Part shown: in pieces, positions 1-10,033 of the stretch | Layout of the letters: the number at the start of each line of letters is the position of its first letter | Numbering within the stretch: the stretch's first letter is position 1 | NCBI RefSeq assembly: GCF_010728725.1 | Contig: NZ_AP022606.1 | Location: 1,364,001-1,428,000 of the forward strand | DNA length: 64,000 nt | Direction of reading: 5' to 3' | Source: Mycobacterium branderi | Lineage (GTDB): Bacteria; Actinomycetota; Actinomycetes; Mycobacteriales; Mycobacteriaceae | Position numbers and translations under genes: made by a program | Notes under the pieces: model-generated | Told to the model about the DNA's origin: nothing | Database searches by the model: none | What the model saw: the letters and a program-made list of their open reading frames with translations, nothing else

Positions 1-356
1 TGCTCGCCGAGATCGGCGATGACCGAACCCGCTTCGCTGAGGCCCGCGGACTCAAAGCCTTCGCCGGATCCGCCCCCATCACCCGCGCCAGCGGCAAGAA
101 AACCGTTGTCCTGCACCGCCACATCAAGAACCGGCGACTGGCCGCCGTCGGCCCGATCTGGGCACTGGGATCGCTGCGCGCCTCGCCGGGCGCGCGTCGC
201 CACTACGATGCCCGCCGCGCCGCCGGAGACTGGAACCACCAAGCCCAACGGCACCTGTTCAACAAGTTTCTCGGCCAACTCCACCACTGCCTGCAGACCG
301 GCCGGCTCTACAACGAACACCTGGCGTTTCCACCTCCTCTCTCGCTAGTGGCTTGA
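1..356 (+). CDS. IS110-family transposase, C-terminal part (enters from outside the window)
   Basis: The reading frame is open from base 3 to the TGA at 354-356, giving about 117 C-terminal residues; the start lies left of the window. The motif GLKAFAGSAPITRASGKK followed by a conserved basic, Tyr- and His-rich tail is typical of the C-terminal Tnp domain of IS110/IS116/IS902 transposases, which in the family carries the conserved serine used in recombination. The last residues (PPPLSLVA) look normal, so the 3' end appears intact. Whether the N-terminal RuvC-like half is present cannot be seen. No inverted repeats are expected for this family. It sits 51 bp from the aldehyde dehydrogenase end and marks the left boundary of the conserved block. 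Confidence 0.8.
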   Translation, partial: LAEIGDDRTRFAEARGLKAFAGSAPITRASGKKTVVLHRHIKNRRLAAVGPIWALGSLRASPGARRHYDARRAAGDWNHQAQRHLFNKFLGQLHHCLQTGRLYNEHLAFPPPLSLVA

Positions 357-407
357 CTCTTAACTTCGTGAGATGTCTTTCTGGCTACAAGGGCGAGGCG
401 CGGCGGG

Positions 408-1817
408 TCAGAACAGCCGGCGCGCCAACTTCCACGCCTTCTCTGTATACGGCGGGTAGATCATCGCCGACACATCGGGTCGGGTCGGCTTGGTCAACAC
501 CGACTTGCGGTGGCTGAACTCCTCGAAACCGAAGCGGCCGTGGTAGGCGCCCATCCCCGACGCCCCGACCCCGCCGAACGGCAGCTTGGCGGTGGTCACC
601 TGGAACGCGAGGTGGTTGACCAGCATCCCGCCGGCGGGCACCTCTTTGATCACCCGTTCCCGGACGGCCCGGGTCTTGGTGAACAGGTACGCCGACAACG
701 GCTTTGGCCGCGAGTTCACGAATTGTATTGCCTCGTCCAGAGACTGGACGGAGATCACCGGCAGGATCGGGCCGAAGATCTCGTTTCTCATCAGCGCGTC
801 GTCGGGGTCCGGGTCGACCACCACCGTCGGCTGGATCCGCAGATCGGAGGCGTCGGACTTGCCGCCCACCGCGATCTTCCCCTTCGTGTCAGCCAAATAG
901 CTTGTCAGCCGGTCGAATTGACGCTGGTTGACGATCCGCATCCCATTCGGGTCCTCGGACCCGAACGCCGTGATGGCTTCACCGATCTTGCTGACGAGCT
1001 CGTCGCGGATCTTGGCGTCGGCCAGCACGTAGTCGGGTGCGACGCAGGTCTGCCCGGCGTTCATCAGCTTGATCCAGGCGATCCGCTTGGCGGCGACGTC
1101 GACGTCGGCATCGGCGGCGACGATCACCGGACTCTTGCCGCCGAGCTCCAGCGTCACCGGAGTCAGGTGCGGCGCCGCCGCTTCGTAGACCTTGCGGCCG
1201 ATCTCGGTGCCGCCGGTGAACAACACCCGGTCGAAGCCCTGCGCCAGCAGCTCTTGGCTGACGGCGGCGTCGCCTTCGACCACCGCGATCGCGTCGTTGT
1301 CCAGGTAGCGCGGCACCAACTCGGCCATCAAGTGAGCCGACGCCTCCGCGACCTCAGAAGGCTTGAGCACCACGGCGTTTCCGGCTGCGATCGCTCCGAC
1401 GGCCGGGCCGAGCGTCAGATAGAACGGATAGTTCCACGCGCCGATGATCAGGACCGTGCCGTACGGCTCGTACTCGATCCAGCCGCGGCCGGGCAGCTGC
1501 GAAAGCTCGAGCCGGGTGTACTTGCGGCGCATCCACTTCTTGACATGCTTTGCGGCGTAGCGCGCCTCGCCGGCAGTGGTGGCCGTGTCGGCCATCCACG
1601 CCTCGAATGGCTTGCGGCACAGGTCTTGATTCAGCGCATCGGCGATCTTGGCCTCGTTCTCGGCCATCATGCGTTCGAGGTTGCGAAGCTGTTCGCGCCG
1701 CCATTCCACCGGGCGGGTTTTGCCGGTGGCGAAGGTTTGCCGTAAGCGGGCGACCGTCTTCGCGACATCGGCCGGGGTGACGGTGCTGGTGGTGTTGGCT
1801 GCGGCCTCGGTCGTCAT
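408..1817 (-). CDS. NAD(P)-dependent aldehyde dehydrogenase (Rv0147-like)
   Basis: 469-residue cytosolic aldehyde dehydrogenase that would oxidise an aldehyde to the acid. The family catalytic residues are visible: Asn129 in GAWNYPF, Lys152 in LKPSE, Glu224 in ELGGKSP and the nucleophile Cys258 in GQTCVAP. The ATG at 1817 is chosen because AAGGGG lies just upstream; a longer frame to 1859 begins with a non-ATG codon and adds 14 poorly conserved residues. The C-terminus with the PFGGVGASGMGAYHG segment resembles class 3 fatty aldehyde dehydrogenases. It is the last gene of a leftward TetR-methyltransferase-methyltransferase-ALDH run, the same order as Rv0144-Rv0147 of M. tuberculosis. The physiological substrate is unknown. 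Confidence 0.93.
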   Translation of the reverse strand: MTTEAAANTTSTVTPADVAKTVARLRQTFATGKTRPVEWRREQLRNLERMMAENEAKIADALNQDLCRKPFEAWMADTATTAGEARYAAKHVKKWMRRKYTRLELSQLPGRGWIEYEPYGTVLIIGAWNYPFYLTLGPAVGAIAAGNAVVLKPSEVAEASAHLMAELVPRYLDNDAIAVVEGDAAVSQELLAQGFDRVLFTGGTEIGRKVYEAAAPHLTPVTLELGGKSPVIVAADADVDVAAKRIAWIKLMNAGQTCVAPDYVLADAKIRDELVSKIGEAITAFGSEDPNGMRIVNQRQFDRLTSYLADTKGKIAVGGKSDASDLRIQPTVVVDPDPDDALMRNEIFGPILPVISVQSLDEAIQFVNSRPKPLSAYLFTKTRAVRERVIKEVPAGGMLVNHLAFQVTTAKLPFGGVGASGMGAYHGRFGFEEFSHRKSVLTKPTRPDVSAMIYPPYTEKAWKLARRLF

Positions 1818-1898
1818 TGGGGTCCCCTTCCTGACCGGCGGAAGCCCAATCGTAACCAACCACCCGGTTGGGCAACAGGGTTGCCGCAGGGCGGGGAA

Positions 1899-3778
<1,880 letters not shown>

Positions 3779-3789
3779 GCCAGCCTCAT

Positions 3790-3802
3790 GTTACCTAGTA
3801 AC
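3790..3802. promoter_or_regulatory. palindrome GTTAC-CTA-GTAAC, candidate TetR operator
   Basis: Perfect 5-bp arms around a 3-bp spacer, centred 18 bp upstream of the methyltransferase ATG at 3778 and directly after the TetR gene. A second partly overlapping symmetry (CCTA...TAGG, 3794-3807) enlarges the site. Position and form fit an operator bound by the neighbouring TetR protein; binding is inferred, not shown. Confidence 0.45.
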
Positions 3803-3828
3803 TTAGGCAAGCTATATGCCGCTGTGTG

Positions 3829-4512
3829 CTATTTCACTGTCAGTGCAGCGGCCAGCAAACGCTCGGCCTGCTCGATGATCGCGGCCACCTCATGGGCGCC
3901 TTCCACGAAGCCCGAGTAGAAGCCGACACCGCACAGCACCGCCACCAACACCTCCGTCAGCGGCCCGGCATCGGTCCCGGGGGCGAGTTCGCCGTGTTGG
4001 ATGGCGTCGCGGACGGCCCAGCCGACGAATTCGCGGGACCGTCGCAGCGAGTCCGTCTCGGCGTCGCCAAGGTCGGGATGGCGCTGCGATTCCAGCACCG
4101 CGGTAACCAGAAACCTTGCGGCGGAACGGTTTTCAGAGTCGGCCTCGGCCGCTGCCGTCAGGAACGCCGAAATCCGCTCGACCAGCGTCGCCTCCCGCCG
4201 CGCACGCGCGATAGCGGCATTGACGACCAATTCGTTGGTCTGTTCCAGCACTTCCCGGTACAGCATCCGCTTGTGGGAAAAGTAGTGATTGATCGCCGGG
4301 CGCGTCAGGTCGGCGCGCAGCGCAATCTCCTGGAACGTGGCGGCGTCGTATCCGCGTTCGCTGAACACCTCGCGAGCCGCAAGCAAGATGCGCTTGCGGG
4401 TCTCGGCCGCCTTCGCTGCGGGGGGGCGACCGGGCCCCCGGCTCGCGGGATGCGGCACCCTCCAATTGTGCCACAGATCACTTCTCACACCCGGGGAAGC
4501 CGACTCTGCCAA
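3829..4512 (-). CDS. TetR-family transcriptional regulator (Rv0144-like)
   Basis: DNA-binding repressor-type protein. The N-terminal helix-turn-helix is clear: TRKRILLAAREVFSERGY, then FQEIALRADLTRPAINHYF and the KRMLYREVLEQ helix. The C-terminal ligand-binding part is hydrophobic and not diagnostic. The frame opens at a TTG (4512); a GTG at 4458 preceded by GGAGG would give a more typical 209-residue protein but with almost no spacing, so the start is uncertain. It lies upstream of and co-directional with the two methyltransferases, suggesting it controls them through the palindrome at 3790-3802. Confidence 0.87.
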   Translation of the reverse strand: MAESASPGVRSDLWHNWRVPHPASRGPGRPPAAKAAETRKRILLAAREVFSERGYDAATFQEIALRADLTRPAINHYFSHKRMLYREVLEQTNELVVNAAIARARREATLVERISAFLTAAAEADSENRSAARFLVTAVLESQRHPDLGDAETDSLRRSREFVGWAVRDAIQHGELAPGTDAGPLTEVLVAVLCGVGFYSGFVEGAHEVAAIIEQAERLLAAALTVK

Positions 4513-4655
4513 CGGGCACTCTACGCACGTCTAACGACGTCAGCGGGTTCGGCTGCCGAGGCCATCACCGGCCCCGCGCAGGACCGACCTTGCGCCCACG
4601 GCTAGCGCCGTCGACTGCTCCGCTCCAGCGTGTGGTTGAGTTTGCTGGAGTGCCG

Positions 4656-5645
4656 TCAGCTCGAGTTCGCCGAGCGACGGACCCGGTGCGGCATCAGCGC
4701 GTTGGGTGGGACGCTGCCGAACTTGCCGGCGCTGAAGTCCTCGAGTGCCTGGATCACCTCGGTCTTGGTGTTCATCACGAACGGCCCGTAATGAAACACC
4801 TGCTCGCGGATCGGCCGGCCGCCCAGGATCAGCACTTCCAGCGCAGGCCGATGCGCATCCTGGGAGGATTCGGCGGCGACGCTGATGCGGTCGCCGGCTC
4901 CGAGAACCGCCAACTGGCCTTGGTGGACCGGGTGAGCCACCGGGCCGACGTTCCCACGCCCGGACAGCACGTACACCAGTGCGTTGAAGTCACGGTTCCA
5001 CGGGACGTTCAGCCGCGCCCCCGGCTGGATAGTGGCGTGCGCCAACGTGATCGGCGTATGGGTGACGCCGGGACCGCGGTGGCCGTCGATGTCGCCGGCG
5101 ATGATGCGGATCAGCGCGCCACCGTCGTCGGAGGACAGCAGTTTGACGTCTCGAGCCTCGATGGCCTGGTAGCGCGGTGAGACGAACTTGTCCTTTTTGG
5201 GCAGGTTCACCCACAGTTGCACGCCATGAAAGACGCCACCGCTTTCGACCAGCTCGGCGGGCGGGGTCTCGATGTGCATGATGCCGGAACCGGCCGTCAT
5301 CCACTGCGTCGCGCCGTCGGTGATCAGGCCTCCGCCGCCGTGGGTGTCCTGGTGCGCGAAGCGGCCGTCGATCATGTAGGTGACGGTTTCGAAGCCTCGA
5401 TGCGGATGCCAGTCGGTGCCTCGCGGCTCGCCCGGCGGGTAATCCACCTCGCCCATCTGGTCCATATGCACGAACGGATCCAGGGCGGCGGTGCTGACAC
5501 CGGCGAACGCTCGGACGACGGGAAACCCCTCTCCTTCGTAGCCCCGGGGTCCGGTGGTGATCGACCGCACCGGCCGTTCGGTGTCTGCGGGACCGGCCGC
5601 GATCACTCGCGGCAAGGTCAGGGTGTCTGCGGTTATAGCGGGCAT
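4656..5645 (-). CDS. pirin-family cupin protein
   Basis: 329-residue two-domain cupin. The N-terminal pirin motif DWHPHRGFETVTYMIDGRF supplies the usual metal-binding His residues, and HIETP and the C-terminal pirin domain (GRGNVG..., IREQVFHYGPFVMNT) follow. Bacterial pirins include quercetin dioxygenases and regulators of metabolism or stress; the exact role here is unknown. The ATG at 5645 has a strong AGGAGG 7 bases upstream, which decides against the longer frame. It follows dps by 61 bp, and its start region lies inside a 12-bp perfect inverted repeat (5631-5678). No homologue of this gene sits at this position in the M. tuberculosis order, so dps and pirin look like a local insertion. 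Confidence 0.9.
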   Translation of the reverse strand: MPAITADTLTLPRVIAAGPADTERPVRSITTGPRGYEGEGFPVVRAFAGVSTAALDPFVHMDQMGEVDYPPGEPRGTDWHPHRGFETVTYMIDGRFAHQDTHGGGGLITDGATQWMTAGSGIMHIETPPAELVESGGVFHGVQLWVNLPKKDKFVSPRYQAIEARDVKLLSSDDGGALIRIIAGDIDGHRGPGVTHTPITLAHATIQPGARLNVPWNRDFNALVYVLSGRGNVGPVAHPVHQGQLAVLGAGDRISVAAESSQDAHRPALEVLILGGRPIREQVFHYGPFVMNTKTEVIQALEDFSAGKFGSVPPNALMPHRVRRSANSS

Positions 5646-5678
5646 GGTTACCTCCTGATGCCGATACCCGCTATAACC
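5631..5678 (-). promoter_or_regulatory. 12-bp inverted repeat enclosing the pirin RBS and start codon
   Basis: The arms GGTTATAGCGGG (5631-5642 on the + strand) and CCCGCTATAACC (5667-5678) are exact reverse complements around a 24-base loop. In the pirin transcript the loop would hold AGGAGG and the AUG. The left part also contains GGGTAT (5664-5669), the usual SigF -10 hexamer, with a weaker GGACT -35 16 bp upstream. It may therefore act as a DNA operator/promoter or, if transcription begins further upstream in dps, as an RNA stem. A small CGGAC-GTCCG hairpin lies just upstream (5679-5692). Confidence 0.5.
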
Positions 5679-5706
5679 GGACCGCAGTCCGATTATTCCC
5701 TGGCGA

Positions 5707-6255
5707 CTACGCCTTGCCGCGCGCGGCCTTGGCGGCGCCCCGTTCGGTGGGCTTTCCCTCGTGGGCCAGCTTGCCGCCGGCATTTTCCAGGTGCGCCCGC
5801 ACGAACCACTGGAACTTCTCCAGCTCGGCGGCCTGCTCGATCAGGATGTCCTGGGTGACCGGGTCGAGTTCCTCAGTCTCCTCAATCGCTTGGCGGATGT
5901 CCTCGATGACGCCGTTGTAGACGACGTCGAGCGCCGCCAGGTGCGCTTGCACGGTGTCACGGCCGACCGAGTAGTCGTCCCAGCTGCGATCGCGAATGAT
6001 CGCGCCCGGGGTGCCCTGCGGTGACGCGCCCAGCGTCGCGATGCGCTCGGCGACCTCGTCGGCATAGCCGCGCACCAATTCCACTTGCGGGTCGATCATT
6101 TCGTGCACGCCGATGAAGTTGGGACCGACGACGTTCCAGTGAATGTGCTTCAGCGTCAGATGCAGATCGTTGTAGGTGCTCAGCTGCTTCTGCAGCAACT
6201 CAGCGACCCGGGCCCCCTGCTTGTCGGTCATCCCGGGCACGGTGAACTGCGTCAT
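5707..6255 (-). CDS. dps: Dps-family DNA-binding ferritin-like protein
   Basis: 182-residue Dps protein: a dodecameric iron-oxidising, DNA-protecting cage used in starvation and oxidative stress. The inter-subunit ferroxidase signature is visible (LTLKHIHWNVVGPNFIGVHE with D in MIDPQ), as is the C-terminal helix LEKFQWFVRAHLE. The tail ends in a Lys/Arg/Ala-rich stretch (RGAAKAARGKA) like the DNA-binding tail of mycobacterial Dps1. ATG 6255 is preferred over the adjacent TTG because AGGGAG lies at the right distance. A SigF-like promoter is visible at 6304-6329. Pirin follows in the same direction. Confidence 0.95.
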   Translation of the reverse strand: MTQFTVPGMTDKQGARVAELLQKQLSTYNDLHLTLKHIHWNVVGPNFIGVHEMIDPQVELVRGYADEVAERIATLGASPQGTPGAIIRDRSWDDYSVGRDTVQAHLAALDVVYNGVIEDIRQAIEETEELDPVTQDILIEQAAELEKFQWFVRAHLENAGGKLAHEGKPTERGAAKAARGKA

Positions 6256-6303
6256 CAATTGCTCCCTAATGTCGTTCGCACACGGTCACTTCCGGCCTCC
6301 CGG

Positions 6304-6329
6304 GTACCCGATGACCGCGCCCGGTAACC
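6304..6329 (-). promoter_or_regulatory. SigF-like promoter for dps
   Basis: On the minus strand GGTTA (6325-6329) is followed after 15 bp by GGGTAC (6304-6309), close to the mycobacterial SigF consensus GGTTT-N15-17-GGGTAY. The -10 element ends about 48 bp before the dps ATG. Dps genes of other mycobacteria are under stress sigma factors including SigF, which fits; no experiment supports this copy. Confidence 0.5.
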
Positions 6330-6330
6330 A

Positions 6331-7242
6331 CTAAAGCGAGCGGATGTCCTGCACCGGCAACCGTGCGCCACGGCGCGGCTCGTACGCCAGACCGCTGGCC
6401 TCCAGCAACCGGACCACTCGGTGGCGGTGCGGCCGCATGGGTTCCAGCAACTCGACCATGACGTCGTCCACGATCGGATGGCCCAACAACGTCCAGCCGA
6501 TCATCTTGGGAATGTGGTAGTCGCCCACCGACAGCGCGTCAGGATCGCCGAATGCCCGTTGCGCCGTTTCGGCCGCTGTCCACACGCCGACACCCGGCAG
6601 CGACGTCAGCGCGTCGCGGGCCTGCACGGCGGGACGCGACACCAGCCGTTCCAGCGACGCCGCCCGCTGCGCACAGCCGACGACGGTGCGGGCCCGGCCG
6701 GGATCCACGTTGGCGCGGTGAAACTCCCACGACGGGATCATGCGCCACGCGTCGGCCGACGGCGGTACCCGCATGCGCGGCGGCGCCGGCCCGGGCGCCG
6801 GCGTCCCGAATTTGGTCACCAAGACGCGCCAGGACCGAAACGCGTCGGCGCCGGGCACTCGCTGCTCGAGGACGGCCGGAATGAGCGCCTCCAGCACCCG
6901 TCCCGTGCGGCCCAGCCGCAGGTGCGGAACTTTCCGGTGCGCAGCGGCGACGGTGGGATCACTCGGCGCGAAATCCGAGGCGTCGTCGTCGGCGCCGAGG
7001 AAAGCCGGCAGGGCGTCGAGGAACTCGTCGGCGCCGCTGCCCCATGCTGTGCACTCGACGGCGTTGGCCGCCGCACGCATGAGCCGCGCCGTGACGGGTC
7101 CGCTGGGCAACAGGCTGGTCCGCCAGATCGCGCCGTCGGCGGCTACCTGGAAGCACGGGTCGCGTGGGCCGCGGCGCAGCGGGGCCAGCGTGATCCCGGG
7201 ACTGACCACGCCCGGGAACGTGACGGTGCGGGCGGTCTTCAC
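6331..7242 (-). CDS. AlkA-like DNA-3-methyladenine glycosylase (Rv0142-like)
   Basis: 303-residue protein of the HhH-GPD superfamily. The helix-hairpin-helix LTSLPGVGVWTAAETAQRA (about residues 212-230) is followed by SVGDYHIPK, whose Asp241 aligns with the catalytic Asp of AlkA-type glycosylases that excise alkylated bases. The N-terminal 150 residues resemble the AlkA N-terminal domain only loosely, and there is no Cys cluster for an Fe-S centre. GTG 7242 is chosen by length comparison with Rv0142 and a GGGGAA just upstream; the frame continues upstream without good codon use. It is divergent from the NTF2-like gene at 7303. Enzyme activity is inferred from the motif. Confidence 0.8.
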   Translation of the reverse strand: MKTARTVTFPGVVSPGITLAPLRRGPRDPCFQVAADGAIWRTSLLPSGPVTARLMRAAANAVECTAWGSGADEFLDALPAFLGADDDASDFAPSDPTVAAAHRKVPHLRLGRTGRVLEALIPAVLEQRVPGADAFRSWRVLVTKFGTPAPGPAPPRMRVPPSADAWRMIPSWEFHRANVDPGRARTVVGCAQRAASLERLVSRPAVQARDALTSLPGVGVWTAAETAQRAFGDPDALSVGDYHIPKMIGWTLLGHPIVDDVMVELLEPMRPHRHRVVRLLEASGLAYEPRRGARLPVQDIRSL

Positions 7243-7302
7243 TTCCCCAGGATCATAGGTTTGGCCGTGGACAATTGACCCCTTGCTGTCTTCCGCGACA
7301 GG

Positions 7303-7698
7303 ATGGCGGTTGTGACCACCCCGTTCGACGACCCGCAAGCCGAACTGGCGTGGATGTTCTTGCAGTGCCTGTCCGACGGCGCAGACGTCGACGAATGTTT
7401 CGAGTTGCTCAGCGACGACTTCACCTACTGGAGCATCGTGACCCGCAAATCGGTCGACAAGGCGGCTCTGCGGCGAGAGGTCGAGCGGCGCACACGCAGC
7501 CTGCACCTCAACTTCGACCTCATCCGCTGCCTCAACGACGGCGAAAGCGTGGTGATCGAGGCGCAGGGCGAGGGCGTGACGTCCGACGGGGTGCGCTACG
7601 ACAGCCCGTTCGTGTTCATCGTCGAGACCCGCGACGGCATGATCACCTCACTGCGCGAATACAGCGACACTCGTCTTGCAGCAGAGGTGTTCGATTAG
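7303..7698 (+). CDS. NTF2-like (SnoaL/ketosteroid isomerase-type) protein, Rv0141c-like
   Basis: 131-residue single-domain protein with the NTF2-like pattern: an N-terminal helical half (FLQCLSDGADVDECFELLSDDFTYW) and a sheet ending in FVFIVETRDGMITSLREYSDT. Such proteins bind or isomerise small hydrophobic ligands; the ligand here is unknown. The start could be ATG 7303 or GTG 7312. The last 4 bp overlap the end of the convergent DUF427 gene (7695-7698). Position and size match Rv0141c. Confidence 0.85.
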   Translation: MAVVTTPFDDPQAELAWMFLQCLSDGADVDECFELLSDDFTYWSIVTRKSVDKAALRREVERRTRSLHLNFDLIRCLNDGESVVIEAQGEGVTSDGVRYDSPFVFIVETRDGMITSLREYSDTRLAAEVFD

Positions 7699-8075
7699 TC
7701 GGGTTCGACGCTGATCTCGGCCTTGTCGGGATAGAACGCGACATGGCCGGCGATCGCGGCCACAGCAGGGTAGGGCTCGCGATAGGTCCAGATCGCGTCC
7801 TCGACGGTGTCGCCGGCCGCGGTGGTCACATGAAAGTAGCTGGCGTCGCCCTTGAAGGGGCAGTAGGTGCTGGTGTCGCTGGGTGTCAGCCGCTCTGAGA
7901 CCACGTCGTCGAACGGAATGTATTGCACCACAGGGATAGTCGCCTCACGCAGGCCCAGCGCTGCGCGTGTGTCCGCGATGGTCTCCCCGTTGACGCGAAC
8001 CCGGACCCGCCCTGCGGTCGGCTCGATCGTGATCGGGTGCCCGGCGGTCGGCTCCAAGACAGGACGGTGGCTCAT
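7695..8075 (-). CDS. DUF427 protein (Rv0140-like)
   Basis: 126-residue protein with the DUF427 core: HPITIEPTAGRVRVRVNGE, then VQYIPFDDV and the signature TYCPFKGDASYFHV, and a C-terminal VAFYPDK strand. DUF427 proteins adopt a beta-tent fold and have no established reaction. ATG 8075 has a GAGGAG Shine-Dalgarno 8 bases upstream. A second, internally duplicated DUF427 gene occurs at 17821-18498 in this window. Confidence 0.9.
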   Translation of the reverse strand: MSHRPVLEPTAGHPITIEPTAGRVRVRVNGETIADTRAALGLREATIPVVQYIPFDDVVSERLTPSDTSTYCPFKGDASYFHVTTAAGDTVEDAIWTYREPYPAVAAIAGHVAFYPDKAEISVEPD

Positions 8076-8137
8076 GGTGACATCTCCTCGGGTCGTCAAT
8101 AGCACATGCAACACCCGACCGGCGAGAAGATTCCCGG

Positions 8138-8962
8138 TTATCCGAATGCGTAGCGGTGGTATTGCGCCATATCGGCGGCCGCCGGCACCAACGCCATGAC
8201 CTTGCCCATCGCGCGGGTCGAGGCCGACAGCTGCGCGAAGGTGGGCGACTCGAACCAGCGCTGCCAGGCCAGCAACCGCACGCCGGGCACAGCGTCGAGG
8301 ATGTCCTCAGGTTTGTTGATAGCCCACCGGAGCGTGGAACCCGATCGTCGCACCACCGTGTTGAGCACCTGCGAGCGGATCCCGAGCCAGTTGAACGCGT
8401 CGAATTGCAGTTCACCCGAACCGAATCGGTCGACCACCCGGTGCAGCAGGGCGACACCGTCCTCCTGGGTGAGATACATCGTCAGGCCCTCGCCGATCAT
8501 CAGCGTCGGCCGGTCGCGGGGAATCTCTGCCAGCAATGCCGGGTCGGTCACGGATGCGGCGACGACGTGATAGTGCTCGTCGCCGGGGTACAGCTGGGTG
8601 CGCAGCGCGACCACCTCGGGATAGTCGACGTCGTACCACTCCACGCCCGGGCTGGGCTGCAGCCGCAAGAACCGGGCGTCCAGCCCGCAGCCAAGATGCA
8701 GCACCGTCGCCTGCGGATGCGCCGCGAGAAACTGACGCACCCAGGCGTCGAAATGCGCCGTGCGGGTGGTCACCGACGGCGCACGGCGCGCGTTGATCGT
8801 CGTCTTCGTCCAGTCGTAATCGATGCGCTCGACGATTTCCTTCGCATACCGATCGCCCAGGACCGGTTTCGGGAAGTCGGCGTCCAGCGCCTTGGCGTAG
8901 AGCGTCGCCAGCATGGTCTGCGGCGCCCCGGTCAGATCGACGCGCACCTTTTCGCTAGTCAC
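8138..8962 (-). CDS. class I SAM-dependent methyltransferase, LCMT/Tcmp family
   Basis: 274-residue protein with the SAM-binding segment ATVLHLGCGLDARFLRL, the acidic strand WYDVDYPEVV and the downstream LMIGEGLTMYL block, all typical of leucine-carboxyl-methyltransferase-like O-methyltransferases. The start is a GTG at 8962; no convincing Shine-Dalgarno is seen, so the N-terminus is approximate. No counterpart lies between Rv0139 and Rv0140, so it looks like an insertion relative to M. tuberculosis. Substrate unknown. Confidence 0.87.
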   Translation of the reverse strand: MTSEKVRVDLTGAPQTMLATLYAKALDADFPKPVLGDRYAKEIVERIDYDWTKTTINARRAPSVTTRTAHFDAWVRQFLAAHPQATVLHLGCGLDARFLRLQPSPGVEWYDVDYPEVVALRTQLYPGDEHYHVVAASVTDPALLAEIPRDRPTLMIGEGLTMYLTQEDGVALLHRVVDRFGSGELQFDAFNWLGIRSQVLNTVVRRSGSTLRWAINKPEDILDAVPGVRLLAWQRWFESPTFAQLSASTRAMGKVMALVPAAADMAQYHRYAFG

Positions 8963-9025
8963 GCCGCCCGAGGCTAGTCCTGCGCGTCCGCCGTCGAGTG
9001 CCCTGAACGAGGGTCGGCGTGGTGT

Positions 9026-10033
9026 TCAGCCGGGTGCGGCGGTCTTGCCCTTGGCGTTTTTCAGGTCTGCCCAGAACCGGGCGGCTTCGCGGATGGATTC
9101 CTCGACCGGCCTTGGCTGCCAACCCAATTCGCGGACCGCCTTGCCGTGGTCGACGGGGGCTTCGGCGCGCATCATCCGCACCGACGTCAAAGATAGTTCG
9201 GCGTCCTTGCCGGTCAGCCGGGCGCGCAGGCTGCCGATCGCGGCAAGTGTGTAGAGCATCGGCACCGAAATCGAGCGCCGCGGCGGCGGCACACCCGCCT
9301 CGTCGGCGGCGATCCGCACGACCTCCTTGAGCGGCATCATCTTTTCGGAGATCAGGTAGCGCTCGCCGTTGCGTCCCCGCTCGGCGGCCAGAATCAGCGC
9401 CCTGGCGGCATCGTCGACGCCGACGACTTCCAACTCGATGCCGTCCATCAAAAACGGAAGCTTGCCGAACACCGCGCCGGCGATGAAAGCGCCGTGCGGG
9501 GTGCGGCCCCAGTCCCCGCTGCCGTACGTCGTCGAGACACACATGGCGACGGCGGGCAGAGCGTGCTGCGCCGCGTACCGCAGCACCAATTCCTCGGCCT
9601 GGACCCGGGATTCGACGTAGGGGGTGACCCGGCCCGTGACCGGATCGTCCTCGGTGGCCACATGGCCGTGCCGCCGACCGACCGTCGCGTAGCTGCTGGT
9701 GAAGACGAACTTGCGCAGATCCGCGTCACCGGCGACGTCGAGGACGTTGCGCAGGCCGTCGACGTTGGTGCGAAACAACGGCGCCGGGTCGCGCAGCCAC
9801 GCACGGGTGTCGACGACGCAGTAGTACACGTCGTCGCACCCGTCCATTGCCTCGCGCAGCGTGGCGGTGTCGAACACGTCGCCGTGAAACCGGGTGACCG
9901 CCAAGTCGTCGATGCTGCGGGTGTTGGCGGTCGGCCGGACCATGACCCGCACGTCGGCGCCGTCGGCCACGAGCTGGCGGGTCACATGCGAGCCCAGAAA
10001 GCCGTTGGCGCCGATAACGAGCTTGGGGGTCAT
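9026..10033 (-). CDS. NAD-dependent epimerase/dehydratase (Rv0139-like)
   Basis: 335-residue extended SDR. The N-terminal nucleotide-binding motif is [14 protein letters not shown], and SSYATVG with a later [10 protein letters not shown] segment occupy the positions of the Ser/Tyr-x3-Lys region; the canonical Tyr-x3-Lys reads YVESR, so the Lys is not obvious. Members of the family reduce or oxidise sterols, sugars or dihydroflavonol-like ketones. It overlaps the upstream Rv0138-like gene by 4 bp (ATGA), so the pair form an operon. Both lie downstream of a KstR-type palindrome at 10539-10552. Confidence 0.9.
   Translation of the reverse strand: MTPKLVIGANGFLGSHVTRQLVADGADVRVMVRPTANTRSIDDLAVTRFHGDVFDTATLREAMDGCDDVYYCVVDTRAWLRDPAPLFRTNVDGLRNVLDVAGDADLRKFVFTSSYATVGRRHGHVATEDDPVTGRVTPYVESRVQAEELVLRYAAQHALPAVAMCVSTTYGSGDWGRTPHGAFIAGAVFGKLPFLMDGIELEVVGVDDAARALILAAERGRNGERYLISEKMMPLKEVVRIAADEAGVPPPRRSISVPMLYTLAAIGSLRARLTGKDAELSLTSVRMMRAEAPVDHGKAVRELGWQPRPVEESIREAARFWADLKNAKGKTAAPG

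Noticed and set aside
510..1745. 411-codon + strand frame opposite the aldehyde dehydrogenase
   Set aside because: Shadow frame caused by third-position GC bias; the dehydrogenase frame holds all catalytic residues.
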